From the NCBI GenBank assembly GCA_937894775.1, contig CALAXC010000221.1:1-30931 (forward strand): a stretch of DNA of 30,931 nt. Direction: 5' to 3'. The DNA is from an uncultured Clostridia bacterium (GTDB lineage Bacteria; Bacillota; Clostridia; Oscillospirales; CAG-272). Within the stretch, counting starts at the first letter, position 1, and every line of letters begins with the position of its first letter. Below are positions 8,165 to 16,389 of the stretch, one piece after another. The position numbers and the translations under genes were made by a program. The notes beneath the pieces were generated by a model. That model was given only the letters and a program-made list of their open reading frames with translations, was not told the origin of the DNA and did not search any database.

Positions 8165-10165
8165 ATGAATTATAAAATATTTGATTACGATCCTTATTTG
8201 ATCCCTTATAAAAAAGACATTGAGCTCAGAATGAATAATTTTCGTAAAAAACGTGCAGAACTTATAGATAAAAACGGTTCTTTGCTTGATTTTGCCAACG
8301 CACACGAATATTTTGGCTTTCATAAAGTGGATGGCGGTTGGGTATATCGTGAATGGGCTCCTGCAGCGGATAATGTTTTTATAATGGGGGATATGAACGG
8401 TTGGAATCAGACCGAGCTTCGTATGACGCGCCTTGATAACGGTGTTTTTGAAATATATCTTTGCGGCGACAGATCGCTCTATCACGGCTGTAAGGTAAAG
8501 ACGGTTATCGAAAAGGGCGGTGCTAGATTTGAAAGAGTGCCGACGTATGCTCGCAGAGTAGTTCAGGATAATCAAAACTATACGTGGTGTGCAGAAATTT
8601 ACGATGAGGAATATAATTGGCAGAGTGAAATCCCCATACATTCCTCAACGCCTATTATATATGAAGCACATATTGGTATGGCGCAAGAAAAAGAGGGGAT
8701 AGGAACTTATATAGAGTTTCGTGATAATATTTTACCGAGAATTAAATCATTGGGATATAATACTTTACAGCTTATGGCGATAATGGAACATCCCTATTAT
8801 GCCTCGTTTGGCTATCAGGTATCTAATTTCTATGCAGCATCGTCACGTTTTGGAACGCCGAATGAGTTGAAGTCTCTTATAGATACCGCACATTCTATGG
8901 GGATAAGCGTTTTACTTGATGTTGTTCATTCTCATGCGGTAAAAAATGTAGGAGAGGGACTTAATTTCTTTGACGGAACTGAGTATCAATTTTTTCATGA
9001 GGGGGAAAGAGGAGAGCATCCTGCGTGGGGTACAAAGCTTTTTAACTACGCTAAAAATGAGGTGTTGCATTTTCTTCTTTCAAATTTAAAGTTCTGGTTG
9101 ACAGAATATAAGTTTGACGGATTCAGATTTGACGGTGTTACGTCAATGATATATAATAATCACGGACTTGGTGCTTGCTTTACAAGTTATGACGATTATT
9201 TTTCAATGAATACAGATATTGAGGCTATAACTTATCTTCAGCTTGCAAACGAGCTTATACGTCAGGTTAATCCCAATGCCCTTACTGTTGCGGAAGATAT
9301 GTCAGCGATGCCGGGAATGTGCTTACCCATAAAAGACGGCGGAATAGGTTTTGATTTCAGACTTTCGATGGGAGTTCCCGATATGTGGATAAGAATTCTT
9401 AAAACACTTACTGATGAACAGTGGGATATGGGCTATCTTTGGTATGAGCTTACCAACAGAAGACCTAAAGAAAAATATATAGCTTACGTTGAGTCGCATG
9501 ATCAGGCGCTTGTTGGAGATAAGACCATTATGTTTCGGCTTTGTGACAGTGAGATGTATTGGTCTATGGATGAGGGGAATAACAGTGTGATAATACATCG
9601 CGGAATGTCCCTTCATAAGATGATTCGCCTTATAACGGCTACACTTGGCGGAGACGGGTATCTTAATTTTATGGGAAACGAGTTCGGACATCCCGAGTGG
9701 ATAGATTTCCCGAGAGAGGGTAACGGGTGGAGTTATAAGTATTGTAAACGGCAGTGGCATCTTGCCGATGACGATTCGCTTAAATATAAGTATTTACAAG
9801 CTTTTGACAAAGCGATGATAGGGTTTGTAAAGGATCAGGATATTTATTCGGATAAACCGATAGATCTTTATATTGACGAAAAAAACAAGATACTTGTTTA
9901 TAAGCGAAATTCGATAGTATTTGCGTTTAATTTTAATCCTGAAAAATCTTTTGAGAGATATCCTATCAAAAACGTCGATAACGGAACTTATTATCCTATC
10001 TTTTCAACCGACGATCTTCAATATGGCGGTGACGGAAGAATAGCAATGGCTGCAAGATATACGACGTGTCAGTTTGAAGACCGTTCACGCGGCTTTGAGA
10101 TATATCTTCCCTCAAGAACGGCTGTTTGCTTTAAGAAGATAAAAAGAAAGATAGCAGGAAAATAA
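8165..10165 (+). CDS. glgB: 1,4-alpha-glucan branching enzyme, eukaryote-type (GH13_8-like)
   Basis: This 666-residue enzyme makes alpha-1,6 branches in glycogen by cutting and transferring alpha-1,4 chains. A CBM48 domain (about residues 40-150, with EYFGFH and REWAPAA) precedes the GH13 barrel. Catalytic residues are visible: nucleophile Asp323 in FRFDGVTSM, acid/base Glu377 in VAEDMSAMPG, and Asp446 in ESHDQALVGDK. A C-terminal all-beta domain follows. The motif wording (DGVTSM, AEDMSAMPG, HDQALVGDKT) is that of the eukaryotic-type GBE1 subfamily rather than E. coli GlgB. A AGAGGAGAG ribosome site precedes the start. No other glycogen gene (glgA, glgC, glgP) is in the window. A hairpin terminator follows the stop. 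Confidence 0.93.
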   Translation: MNYKIFDYDPYLIPYKKDIELRMNNFRKKRAELIDKNGSLLDFANAHEYFGFHKVDGGWVYREWAPAADNVFIMGDMNGWNQTELRMTRLDNGVFEIYLCGDRSLYHGCKVKTVIEKGGARFERVPTYARRVVQDNQNYTWCAEIYDEEYNWQSEIPIHSSTPIIYEAHIGMAQEKEGIGTYIEFRDNILPRIKSLGYNTLQLMAIMEHPYYASFGYQVSNFYAASSRFGTPNELKSLIDTAHSMGISVLLDVVHSHAVKNVGEGLNFFDGTEYQFFHEGERGEHPAWGTKLFNYAKNEVLHFLLSNLKFWLTEYKFDGFRFDGVTSMIYNNHGLGACFTSYDDYFSMNTDIEAITYLQLANELIRQVNPNALTVAEDMSAMPGMCLPIKDGGIGFDFRLSMGVPDMWIRILKTLTDEQWDMGYLWYELTNRRPKEKYIAYVESHDQALVGDKTIMFRLCDSEMYWSMDEGNNSVIIHRGMSLHKMIRLITATLGGDGYLNFMGNEFGHPEWIDFPREGNGWSYKYCKRQWHLADDDSLKYKYLQAFDKAMIGFVKDQDIYSDKPIDLYIDEKNKILVYKRNSIVFAFNFNPEKSFERYPIKNVDNGTYYPIFSTDDLQYGGDGRIAMAARYTTCQFEDRSRGFEIYLPSRTAVCFKKIKRKIAGK

Positions 10166-10170
10166 CAACA

Positions 10171-10220
10171 TCCCCCTGTTTAGTGTGTTATAACTTAAGA
10201 AAACTCGCTAAACGGGGGGA
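10171..10220. terminator. Terminator after the branching enzyme gene
   Basis: A 13-bp stem with one T-G pair (TCCCCCTGTTTAG at 10171-10183 with CTAAACGGGGGGA at 10208-10220) has a 24-base AT-rich loop and is followed by a short T-containing stretch. It sits between convergent genes and may serve both; the T-runs are weak on either side. Confidence 0.7.
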
Positions 10221-10239
10221 TTTATATGTATTTTTATGA

Positions 10240-10626
10240 TTACGGAAAAAGCTCTGATATGGTTTTTATTACGTAATAGCCGTGGTCTGCATTTAGTAAG
10301 ATCTCGGTCTTTTCATTTTCCGGATTTATATCGCAAAGTACTTTCCTAAATTTTAAAGGCGGTACGTCGATTGCTCCGCTTTTCCACATACAAACGATTT
10401 TGCGAACTACGGTGATCTTGTCTTGAGTAATGATTGAGCAGCATTGAGCTATCAGGTCTTTGACGGTATCGCAGGAAAAGAAATAGCTTTTTTCTTCTTG
10501 TTTCGTTTTTAAAATCAAGCATAAACCGTATTCCTCATTTTTTTGTCGGTTTTCCTTACAGATTTCTTGCGCTGTAAAAAACATATCTTCAAATTCCGAA
10601 TCTATTTTTTTGCCAATGCTATTCAT
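10240..10626 (-). CDS. Small protein of unknown function, downstream of L-ribulokinase
   Basis: This is a 128-residue soluble protein with no recognised domain, signal peptide or membrane segment. The predicted fold is mixed: an N-terminal helix (to about residue 25), then strands around YGLCLILK and YFFSCDT, a helix, and more strands. I chose the ATG at 10626 because the ribosome site AAAGGA stands 9 bases upstream. The ATG three codons earlier at 10635 directly abuts that site with no spacer. The gene begins 18 bases after the stop of araB and is presumably in the same transcript. Function is unknown; the position gives only a weak hint of a sugar-metabolism link. Confidence 0.7.
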   Translation of the reverse strand: MNSIGKKIDSEFEDMFFTAQEICKENRQKNEEYGLCLILKTKQEEKSYFFSCDTVKDLIAQCCSIITQDKITVVRKIVCMWKSGAIDVPPLKFRKVLCDINPENEKTEILLNADHGYYVIKTISELFP

Positions 10627-10644
10627 AATATACATTCCTTTAAT

Positions 10645-12285
10645 TTATTTTCTATTATGCGATAAAAATTCCATAATCTCTGCGCCTTCGTTTGTAAAAT
10701 ATCTGCAGAGCTTTTTATATTTTTCGTATATTTTTTCGTATTCTTCGTGTGATACCTCTGACGGATAATAGGTTTTAGCTATCGGACAGTGCATAGCGTC
10801 TGATGCATCGCAAACCGTTTTATAACATTCTGCCGCAACAGCTCCCATAATTGCGCTTCCTATGGCGGTGGCTTGGGTTGAATCAAGGCAGTTTATCGGC
10901 ATATTCAAAACATCTGCCAATATTTGCATAAGCATAGGATCTTTTAAAGCTATTCCGCCTGTTGCGAAAATTTCGGATATTTCGATGCTTTGCATTGAAA
11001 AGCTGTCAAAAATTCGACGGATAGCAAAAACTGTAGATTCGATAAGCGCTCTGTAAATGTCTTCGGGTGAGGTTGACAGTCTTAACCCGATGATTACGCC
11101 CGAAAGATCATTGTTGAGTGTGATATAGCGGCTTCCGTTCCACCAATCCAGAGCGATAAGACCGTGTTGCCCTATCTTTTGCTTTTCTGCGAGTGAACGG
11201 AGATATTGATGTATATTTAAGTTTTTCTTTTTTGCTTCATCAAAATATCTTTCGGGTACGCAATTCTTTACAAACCAATCAAAAAGGTCACCCATAGCGG
11301 CAAGAGCCGATTCTACAACGTTCATATCTTCGCATATCGCTCCGTATGAATTTGATAATGCTTCGGTGATCAGATCTTTTGAAAGAGTAATTATTTCTAC
11401 GGTTGCCGATGTTCCCATTACTGTTATCAGCGCACCGTTTTTTATTCGTGCGGCGGGAATAGCCGCATTTGCGTCTATTATCGGAGCGGCGATAGCGGTG
11501 TTTTCCGAAAGCCCCGTTTTTTTTGCCCATTCCTCCGATAGCTTGCCTATCGGTTTTTCTGTGGAAGAAAGATCTGTGCATAGCTTTTCTTCGTACACAT
11601 CGGCAAAGTCTTTGTCTATACTTTCAAAAAAGGCTTTATTCGGATATTTTCCGTCTGCAAAATGTTGTTTTGCCGAAAATGCTTTGCTGTGTATTAATTT
11701 TTTTTCAATGAGCAGAGAAGCAATATAATCTCCTGCAGAGATGAATTTGTAGGTGCTCTTATATATTTCGGGAGCTTCGCAGAATATCTCATAAAGCTTA
11801 GGTATCATAAATTCACTCGTCATTCTGTTTCCCGTTACCGAAAGAATGTTTATATCGTAAGAAATGGCGGCGTTGTGGATCTTTTGCGCGTATTCTTCTT
11901 TTGCGTGGTGTTTCCAAAGTTTTGCGTATGCGTGCGGTTTGCTTTTGTATTTATCAATAAAGCATAGAGGGGTAAAATTCTCATCTATCGGAAAAAAAGT
12001 ACAGTCTGTAAAATCAATTCCTATACCGACTATATTTTCTTTGTCGATACCGTTTTTTTCTGTTACGTCGCAAAGCAAAAATTCAAGAGCGTCTATATAA
12101 TCCTTTGGATGCTGAATTGCGTAAGAAGGGGGAAGTGCTTTGCCGTTAAGCTCTGTCATTATTGCGTGAGGATAAGTGAAGATACTGTCTTTTTCAAGCG
12201 GTGTGCCGTCTTTTGTGTCAACTATAATAGCTCTTGCCGAAAGTGTTCCGAAATCAAGACCTAAGGAATACTTTTTTTGATTCAT
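10645..12285 (-). CDS. araB: L-ribulokinase (FGGY carbohydrate kinase)
   Basis: This 546-residue FGGY-family kinase most resembles L-ribulokinase, which phosphorylates L-ribulose to L-ribulose 5-phosphate in arabinose breakdown. The N-terminal phosphate loop LDFGTLSARA (about 10-19) and the long insertion region DFTDCTFFPID are AraB-like rather than xylulokinase or glycerol kinase. The C-terminal actin-like lobe shows ATGGIALKDP, the adenosine motif. Length fits AraB (550-570). GGGAGGA precedes the ATG, and a consensus promoter lies just upstream. The usual partners araA and araD are not nearby, so it is a stand-alone copy. Related pentulokinases cannot be excluded. Confidence 0.88.
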   Translation of the reverse strand: MNQKKYSLGLDFGTLSARAIIVDTKDGTPLEKDSIFTYPHAIMTELNGKALPPSYAIQHPKDYIDALEFLLCDVTEKNGIDKENIVGIGIDFTDCTFFPIDENFTPLCFIDKYKSKPHAYAKLWKHHAKEEYAQKIHNAAISYDINILSVTGNRMTSEFMIPKLYEIFCEAPEIYKSTYKFISAGDYIASLLIEKKLIHSKAFSAKQHFADGKYPNKAFFESIDKDFADVYEEKLCTDLSSTEKPIGKLSEEWAKKTGLSENTAIAAPIIDANAAIPAARIKNGALITVMGTSATVEIITLSKDLITEALSNSYGAICEDMNVVESALAAMGDLFDWFVKNCVPERYFDEAKKKNLNIHQYLRSLAEKQKIGQHGLIALDWWNGSRYITLNNDLSGVIIGLRLSTSPEDIYRALIESTVFAIRRIFDSFSMQSIEISEIFATGGIALKDPMLMQILADVLNMPINCLDSTQATAIGSAIMGAVAAECYKTVCDASDAMHCPIAKTYYPSEVSHEEYEKIYEKYKKLCRYFTNEGAEIMEFLSHNRK

Positions 12286-12319
12286 TTTTATCCTCCCGTA
12301 TTTATTGTTAATATAAAAT

Positions 12320-12348
12320 ATTATAGCTTATTAATAAAATCTTGTCAA
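12320..12348 (-). promoter_or_regulatory. Consensus sigma-A promoter of araB
   Basis: On the minus strand TTGACA (12348-12343), exactly 17 bases, then TATAAT (12325-12320). Both hexamers are perfect consensus. The leader to the start codon is about 28 bases and shows no clear operator. Confidence 0.9.
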
Positions 12349-12364
12349 GAGATCAAAAAAATGC

Positions 12365-12393
12365 TTGGCAAAAGTGTTAAAATGTGATATAAT
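12365..12393 (+). promoter_or_regulatory. Promoter of the DNA glycosylase operon
   Basis: TTGGCA (12365-12370), a 17-base spacer and TATAAT (12388-12393), with TGA just before the -10. It overlaps in-frame start-like codons upstream of the glycosylase, which is why the later ATG at 12422 is taken as the start. Confidence 0.85.
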
Positions 12394-12421
12394 AACAGTA
12401 TGTGTTTTTGGCGAGGTATAT

Positions 12422-12973
12422 ATGGAACGTTGCTTTTGGTGTAATCTGAAAAATCCGCTCTATGTTAAGTATCATGATGAGGAGTGGGGATGTGAAAGAT
12501 TTGACGATGGATATCTGTTTGAAATGCTTTTACTTGAAAGCTTTCAGGCGGGACTTTCTTGGGAATGTGTCCTCAATAAAAGAGAGGCATTCAGAAAGGC
12601 GTTTGACGGCTTTGATGTTGATAAAATATCTGAATATGACGAAGAAAAGATAGATCTTCTTTGCGCAAATAAGGCGATCATAAGAAACCGAGCTAAAATA
12701 AAAGCGGCTGTAAATAATGCTTACATATTTAAAACTATAGTTGCCGAAAACGGTAGTTTTTTAAATTATATTAGATTGTTCTGGAATGGGGAAACGGTAT
12801 ATGACAGTGTTTCTCTTACGTCGGCTCTTTCCGATAGTATTTCGGCAGATCTGAAAAAAAGAGGAATGAAATTTACGGGAACTACGGTGATATATTCTTT
12901 TTTGCAGGCTATAGGTGTAGTAAATTCACATACAAAAAACTGTTTTTTATATAACATCAAAAAGGAGTTGTAA
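12422..12973 (+). CDS. tag: DNA-3-methyladenine glycosylase I
   Basis: This 183-residue enzyme removes 3-methyladenine from alkylated DNA, the first step of base-excision repair. The structural zinc ligands of the Tag family are in place: Cys4 (MERCFW), His18 (KYHDEEWG), then His170 and Cys174 in NSHTKNC. The block ESFQAGLSWECVL contains the conserved Glu and aromatic residues of the base pocket. Length matches E. coli Tag (187). The start at 12422 has a GCGAGG ribosome site; the longer reading from 12365 would begin inside the promoter. The stop overlaps the next gene's start, so the two are translationally coupled. Confidence 0.95.
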   Translation: MERCFWCNLKNPLYVKYHDEEWGCERFDDGYLFEMLLLESFQAGLSWECVLNKREAFRKAFDGFDVDKISEYDEEKIDLLCANKAIIRNRAKIKAAVNNAYIFKTIVAENGSFLNYIRLFWNGETVYDSVSLTSALSDSISADLKKRGMKFTGTTVIYSFLQAIGVVNSHTKNCFLYNIKKEL

Positions 12974-13890
12974 TGGTAAAGACATACAGTGAAATATATT
13001 CAAGAGAATACGTTATGACAAAACGGCTTTGCTTTTCTGCTGCTATGGTTACGTTTAATCCTATAACCTGTATATGTACGTCAAATTCTCCCAATAATGA
13101 TCCTATAAAAATGTCTGTTTTCACAGATGAACAGATTGCCGAGATCCAGGATTATTTAAAAGGCTATAATGAAAAGCTATATGTTATTGAGGCAGATGAG
13201 CGTATATATGTTATTGTACCGTCATTTTATCCGACGTCAACGATGTGTCTGCTGTTGAGAATGGATTATTCGCCAAAAGTGTTTTTGCGTCTCGTAAAGG
13301 AAAAGGCTGAAATGTTTGTTTTTTCAAAACATATAACTTCAGTTCCTGTAAGAATGAGTAACCGTTTGCAGGACGACAGAATGGATTTTTTGCTTTTCTG
13401 CGATGATATAGAAAGGGCGTTCTTTCACGTAGACCGTTTAAATCTTACCTTTTATGAGGATGAAGAAAAAGAAGGCTACTGTGAGGAGATAGTTTCTTTG
13501 TCACATTTCTTTGCGATACCTATAGAATCTCTTACCGTTAATGAAGGCAAGAATAAAATGCCGTTAAAGAGTAACCTTTCGCTTTTTATAGCGTTTGCTT
13601 CTACTATGTTTATGCTTGCCCGAAATGATGCTTTGGATCGGCATATAAGGGTGGAGCTCGATATAGACGGTGGACTTCTTACTGTAAAGCTATCTTTCAG
13701 AACTCAAGAATTCCTGGATATTACGAATGAAGCATTTTTGTGGGATTATCTTGCTTCCGATAAGAGAATGCTATTTGAGTATTACGGAAAGGATGACAGG
13801 TTTTTTGTAAACTTTCAGCCGTACTTTAAGGATTGGGCATATCTTGGCTTTAAGCAAGATGTTAATGCTGAGATGATTTTTGAAGAATAA
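12973..13890 (+). CDS. Protein of unknown function coupled to tag
   Basis: This 305-residue protein is not one I recognise. It is soluble apart from a mildly hydrophobic stretch near residues 205-220 (SLFIAFASTMFMLA), which could be a buried helix. The N-terminal ~200 residues have a mixed composition with short strands and are acidic in places. The C-terminal 100 residues include a DLxxKLSFR-like strand and aromatic clusters near the end. The pattern near 205-290 is loosely like the ATPase lobe of sensor kinases, but I see no N, G1 or G2 box with confidence. The ATG overlaps the tag stop codon (TAATG) and has AAAGGAG at good spacing. A strong terminator follows. Confidence 0.75.
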   Translation: MVKTYSEIYSREYVMTKRLCFSAAMVTFNPITCICTSNSPNNDPIKMSVFTDEQIAEIQDYLKGYNEKLYVIEADERIYVIVPSFYPTSTMCLLLRMDYSPKVFLRLVKEKAEMFVFSKHITSVPVRMSNRLQDDRMDFLLFCDDIERAFFHVDRLNLTFYEDEEKEGYCEEIVSLSHFFAIPIESLTVNEGKNKMPLKSNLSLFIAFASTMFMLARNDALDRHIRVELDIDGGLLTVKLSFRTQEFLDITNEAFLWDYLASDKRMLFEYYGKDDRFFVNFQPYFKDWAYLGFKQDVNAEMIFEE

Positions 13891-13892
13891 TG

Positions 13893-13932
13893 AAAAAAGG
13901 TTGTTTCAAACTTACGAATGAAACAACCTTTT
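13893..13932. terminator. Bidirectional intrinsic terminator
   Basis: AAAAAAGGTTGTTTCA (13893-13908) pairs with TGAAACAACCTTTT (13919-13932), with a 10-base loop and T-runs on both sides. It ends the tag operon on the plus strand and the rubredoxin gene on the minus strand. Confidence 0.92.
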
Positions 13933-13943
13933 ATTTTTTAATA

Positions 13944-14099
13944 TTATGCTTCGGTAAAATTTGATTTATCAACACCGCAAAGCAAACATTCAAAGTCATC
14001 GGGAAGGTCCTCAAACTTTGTTCCGGGCGCGATATCTTTTTCGGGGCAGCCTTCTGCCTCATCATATTCCCATCCGCAAACTTCACATACGTATTTCAT
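13944..14099 (-). CDS. Rubredoxin
   Basis: This 51-residue electron carrier holds one iron in a four-Cys site. The four ligands are visible as CEVCG (Cys5, Cys8) and CLLCG (Cys38, Cys41), with the usual GWEYDEAEG turn after the first pair and PDDFEC before the second. The start has GAAAGGAG 7-8 bases upstream. It lies 35 bases after the D-lactate dehydrogenase gene with no terminator between, so the two are likely one transcript. In anaerobic clostridia such rubredoxins feed oxygen- and peroxide-reducing enzymes. No reductase partner is nearby. The gene is short and easily missed by length cut-offs. Confidence 0.95.
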   Translation of the reverse strand: MKYVCEVCGWEYDEAEGCPEKDIAPGTKFEDLPDDFECLLCGVDKSNFTEA

Positions 14100-14134
14100 A
14101 ACAAACTCCTTTCTGCTGTTCTTCTTTTTTATTT

Positions 14135-15133
14135 TCAGGATTCATAAGAAACCTTATTTTTACAATTTTGGGTGTTGAAATACTCGATAATATTTTCAAC
14201 CGTCGTTTCAGCAATACTTGTCAGAGCTTCTTCTGTAAGAAAGGCTTGGTGCGACGTTACTATGACGTTTGGCATCGAAATAAGACGCGCGAGAATGTCA
14301 TCTTCCATAATATGTCCCGAGTTATCTTCAAAGAAAATATCAGATTCCTCCTCGTATACATCAAGGCAGGCGGCACCGACCTTTCGGCTTTTGATACCGT
14401 CGAGTAATGCTTCTGCGTCTACCAGCGCACCCCTGGATGTGTTGAGAAGAACAAATCCGTTCTTGCATTTCTTTATTGCTTCGGCATCTATTATATGGTG
14501 TGTTTCTTCGGTGAGAGGACAATGGAGCGATATTATATCACTGTTTGTAAAAAGCGTATCGAGAGATACATATTTTACTGTTTCTCCATCTTCGATATCG
14601 TGTGAAGGGTATTTATCGTAAGCAAGAATTTTCATTCCAAATCCTTTGCATATATCTATAAATACTTTACCGATGCGTCCCGTTCCAATCACTCCTACCG
14701 TCTTTTGATAAAGGTCAAATCCTGTAAGCCCGGAAAGGCTGAAATTAAAATCCTTTGAACGGATATAAGCTTTATGTGTGCGGCGTATAGAAGTCAGTAA
14801 AAGTGCCATCGTGTGCTCGGCAACCGCATAAGGAGAATAGGCGGGAACACGTACAACGCACATTTTTCCGTTTGCGTGTTTTAAGTCTACGTTATTAAAT
14901 CCCGCACAACGGAGCGCGATGATCTTTACTCCAAAGGAGTACAGTATGTCTATTACCGCAGAATTTACCGTATCGTTTACGAAAACACATACTCCGTCAA
15001 AGCCCTTTGCAAGAGTAGCTGTGTCTTCGTTAAGCTTGGCTTCAAAATATTTAAAAGATATATTTCCGTTTTTGGCGAATTTTTCAAAAGATGGGATATC
15101 GTAAGGTTTTGTATCGAAAAAAGCGATTTTCAT
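14135..15133 (-). CDS. ldhA: D-lactate dehydrogenase (NAD-dependent 2-hydroxyacid dehydrogenase)
   Basis: This 332-residue cytoplasmic enzyme reduces pyruvate to D-lactate with NADH, regenerating NAD+ in fermentation. The NAD-binding GTGRIG is at 150-155. The catalytic triad of the family is intact: Arg234 in TSRG, Glu263 in DVYEEE, His295 in TSHQ. RCAGFNNVDL (75-84) and VPAYSPYAVAEH (96-107) are typical of D-lactate dehydrogenases rather than phosphoglycerate dehydrogenase. Length is exactly that expected. The ribosome site is weak (AAAGAAAAAG). Its promoter overlaps that of the divergent aldo/keto reductase operon, so the two redox units may interfere with each other. Confidence 0.92.
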   Translation of the reverse strand: MKIAFFDTKPYDIPSFEKFAKNGNISFKYFEAKLNEDTATLAKGFDGVCVFVNDTVNSAVIDILYSFGVKIIALRCAGFNNVDLKHANGKMCVVRVPAYSPYAVAEHTMALLLTSIRRTHKAYIRSKDFNFSLSGLTGFDLYQKTVGVIGTGRIGKVFIDICKGFGMKILAYDKYPSHDIEDGETVKYVSLDTLFTNSDIISLHCPLTEETHHIIDAEAIKKCKNGFVLLNTSRGALVDAEALLDGIKSRKVGAACLDVYEEESDIFFEDNSGHIMEDDILARLISMPNVIVTSHQAFLTEEALTSIAETTVENIIEYFNTQNCKNKVSYES

Positions 15134-15200
15134 ATTTGTACTTTTTCTTTCTTTTGAGTTTTTTGAACAATTGTTTTTATATGATTTTGTTTATCGTTTC

Positions 15201-15229
15201 TTGACAATGCAATAATAGTATAGTATAAT
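15201..15229 (+). promoter_or_regulatory. Consensus promoter of the aldo/keto reductase operon
   Basis: TTGACA (15201-15206), 17 bases, TATAAT (15224-15229): both hexamers are perfect consensus. It is interleaved with the opposite-strand ldhA promoter. Confidence 0.9.
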
Positions 15230-15245
15230 TTAATAAAAATATCAA
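15217..15245 (-). promoter_or_regulatory. Probable promoter of ldhA-rubredoxin
   Basis: On the minus strand TTGATA (15245-15240), 17 bases, TATACT (15222-15217). Its -10 lies within the spacer of the divergent plus-strand promoter, so both cannot be bound by polymerase at once. The ldhA leader would be about 77 bases and contains the palindrome AACAATTGTT at 15166-15175. Confidence 0.65.
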
Positions 15246-15276
15246 TATTTTTTTAATTTTTTTGAGGAGATTTTTT

Positions 15277-16389
15277 ATGAAAGCTTTTGAAAATGTAAAA
15301 AAGAATTTCGGCTTTGGATGTATGCGTCTTCCAATGAAAGATGGCTCTGTTGATAATACGGAGTTTTGCAAAATGATCGATACTTTTATAGATAATGGAT
15401 TTAATTACTTTGATACGGCGCACGGATATCATAACGGACTCAGTGAAAAGGCACTAAAAGAATGTCTTACCTCCCGTTATCCCCGTGAAAGCTATATTCT
15501 TACCAATAAGCTTTCATCAAGCTATTTCAAAAAAGAAGAGGATATCCGTCCTTTCTTTGAGCAACAGCTCAAGGATTGCGGTGTTGAATATTTTGATTTT
15601 TATCTTATGCACGCTCAGGATAAAAATCTTTTTGAAAAATACAAAGCCTGCAGAGCCTATGAAACAGCACTCGAATTTTTAAAAGAGGGTAAGATAAAGC
15701 ATTTCGGACTTTCTTTCCACGATAAGGCAGAGGTGCTTGAGCAGATACTTACCGAATATCCTCAGATAGAAGTTGTACAGATACAGTTTAATTACGTTGA
15801 TTATGAAGATGCTTCTGTGCAGGGACGTAAGGTGTATGAGGTCTGCAGAAAATTCAATAAGCCTATAATAGTTATGGAACCCGTCAAGGGAGGAAGTCTT
15901 GTTAATCTTCCAAATGAAGCTCAAAAGATATTTGATTCACTAAACGGTGGATCAAACGCAAGCTATGCCATTCGTTTTGCCGCAAGCTTTGAAGGTATAT
16001 TTATGGTTTTGTCGGGAATGGGTAATATGGCTATGATGACAGATAATCTCAGCTATATGAAGGATTTTAAGCCTCTTAACGGTACCGAGATGAATGCTAT
16101 CCGTCAGGTGTGCGATATATTTACCGCTCAGCAGCGTATATCTTGTACGGCTTGTAAATACTGTATGGAGGTTTGCCCCGTCCAGATACAGATCCCGAAT
16201 TTGTTTGCTTGTATGAATGATAAAAAGATGTTTAATAATTGGAACTCTTCATATTATTACGGCATATATACTAAAAATTCACCAAAAGCAAGCGACTGTA
16301 TAAAGTGCGGTGCGTGTGAAAATATTTGTCCTCAGCATCTTCCTGTCAGAGAGCTTCTTGTTGAGGTCGCAAAGGAATTTGAAAAATGA
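15277..16389 (+). CDS. Aldo/keto reductase with C-terminal 2x[4Fe-4S] ferredoxin domain
   Basis: This 370-residue cytoplasmic oxidoreductase has an N-terminal aldo/keto reductase barrel with the full catalytic tetrad: Asp46, Tyr51 (FDTAHGY), Lys78 (TNK) and His112 (YLMHA). The C-terminal part holds two CxxCxxCxxxCP clusters (Cys290/293/296/300 and Cys341/344/347/351), expected to carry two [4Fe-4S] centres. Such fused enzymes are frequent in anaerobic clostridia; the physiological substrate is not known. The start is the ATG at 15277, spaced 7 bases from GAGGAG. A TTG five codons earlier overlaps the ribosome site. The gene ends in an ATGA overlap with the DUF1893 gene. Confidence 0.92.
   Translation: MKAFENVKKNFGFGCMRLPMKDGSVDNTEFCKMIDTFIDNGFNYFDTAHGYHNGLSEKALKECLTSRYPRESYILTNKLSSSYFKKEEDIRPFFEQQLKDCGVEYFDFYLMHAQDKNLFEKYKACRAYETALEFLKEGKIKHFGLSFHDKAEVLEQILTEYPQIEVVQIQFNYVDYEDASVQGRKVYEVCRKFNKPIIVMEPVKGGSLVNLPNEAQKIFDSLNGGSNASYAIRFAASFEGIFMVLSGMGNMAMMTDNLSYMKDFKPLNGTEMNAIRQVCDIFTAQQRISCTACKYCMEVCPVQIQIPNLFACMNDKKMFNNWNSSYYYGIYTKNSPKASDCIKCGACENICPQHLPVRELLVEVAKEFEK

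Noticed and set aside
12365..12421. Longer start for the tag gene
   Set aside because: The extra 19 codons would overlap the promoter hexamers and sit upstream of the transcription start.
15166..15175. AACAATTGTT palindrome as a Rex operator of ldhA
   Set aside because: Rex sites have TTGT and ACAA half-sites with a longer centre. This 10-base AT-rich palindrome is too short to name a regulator.
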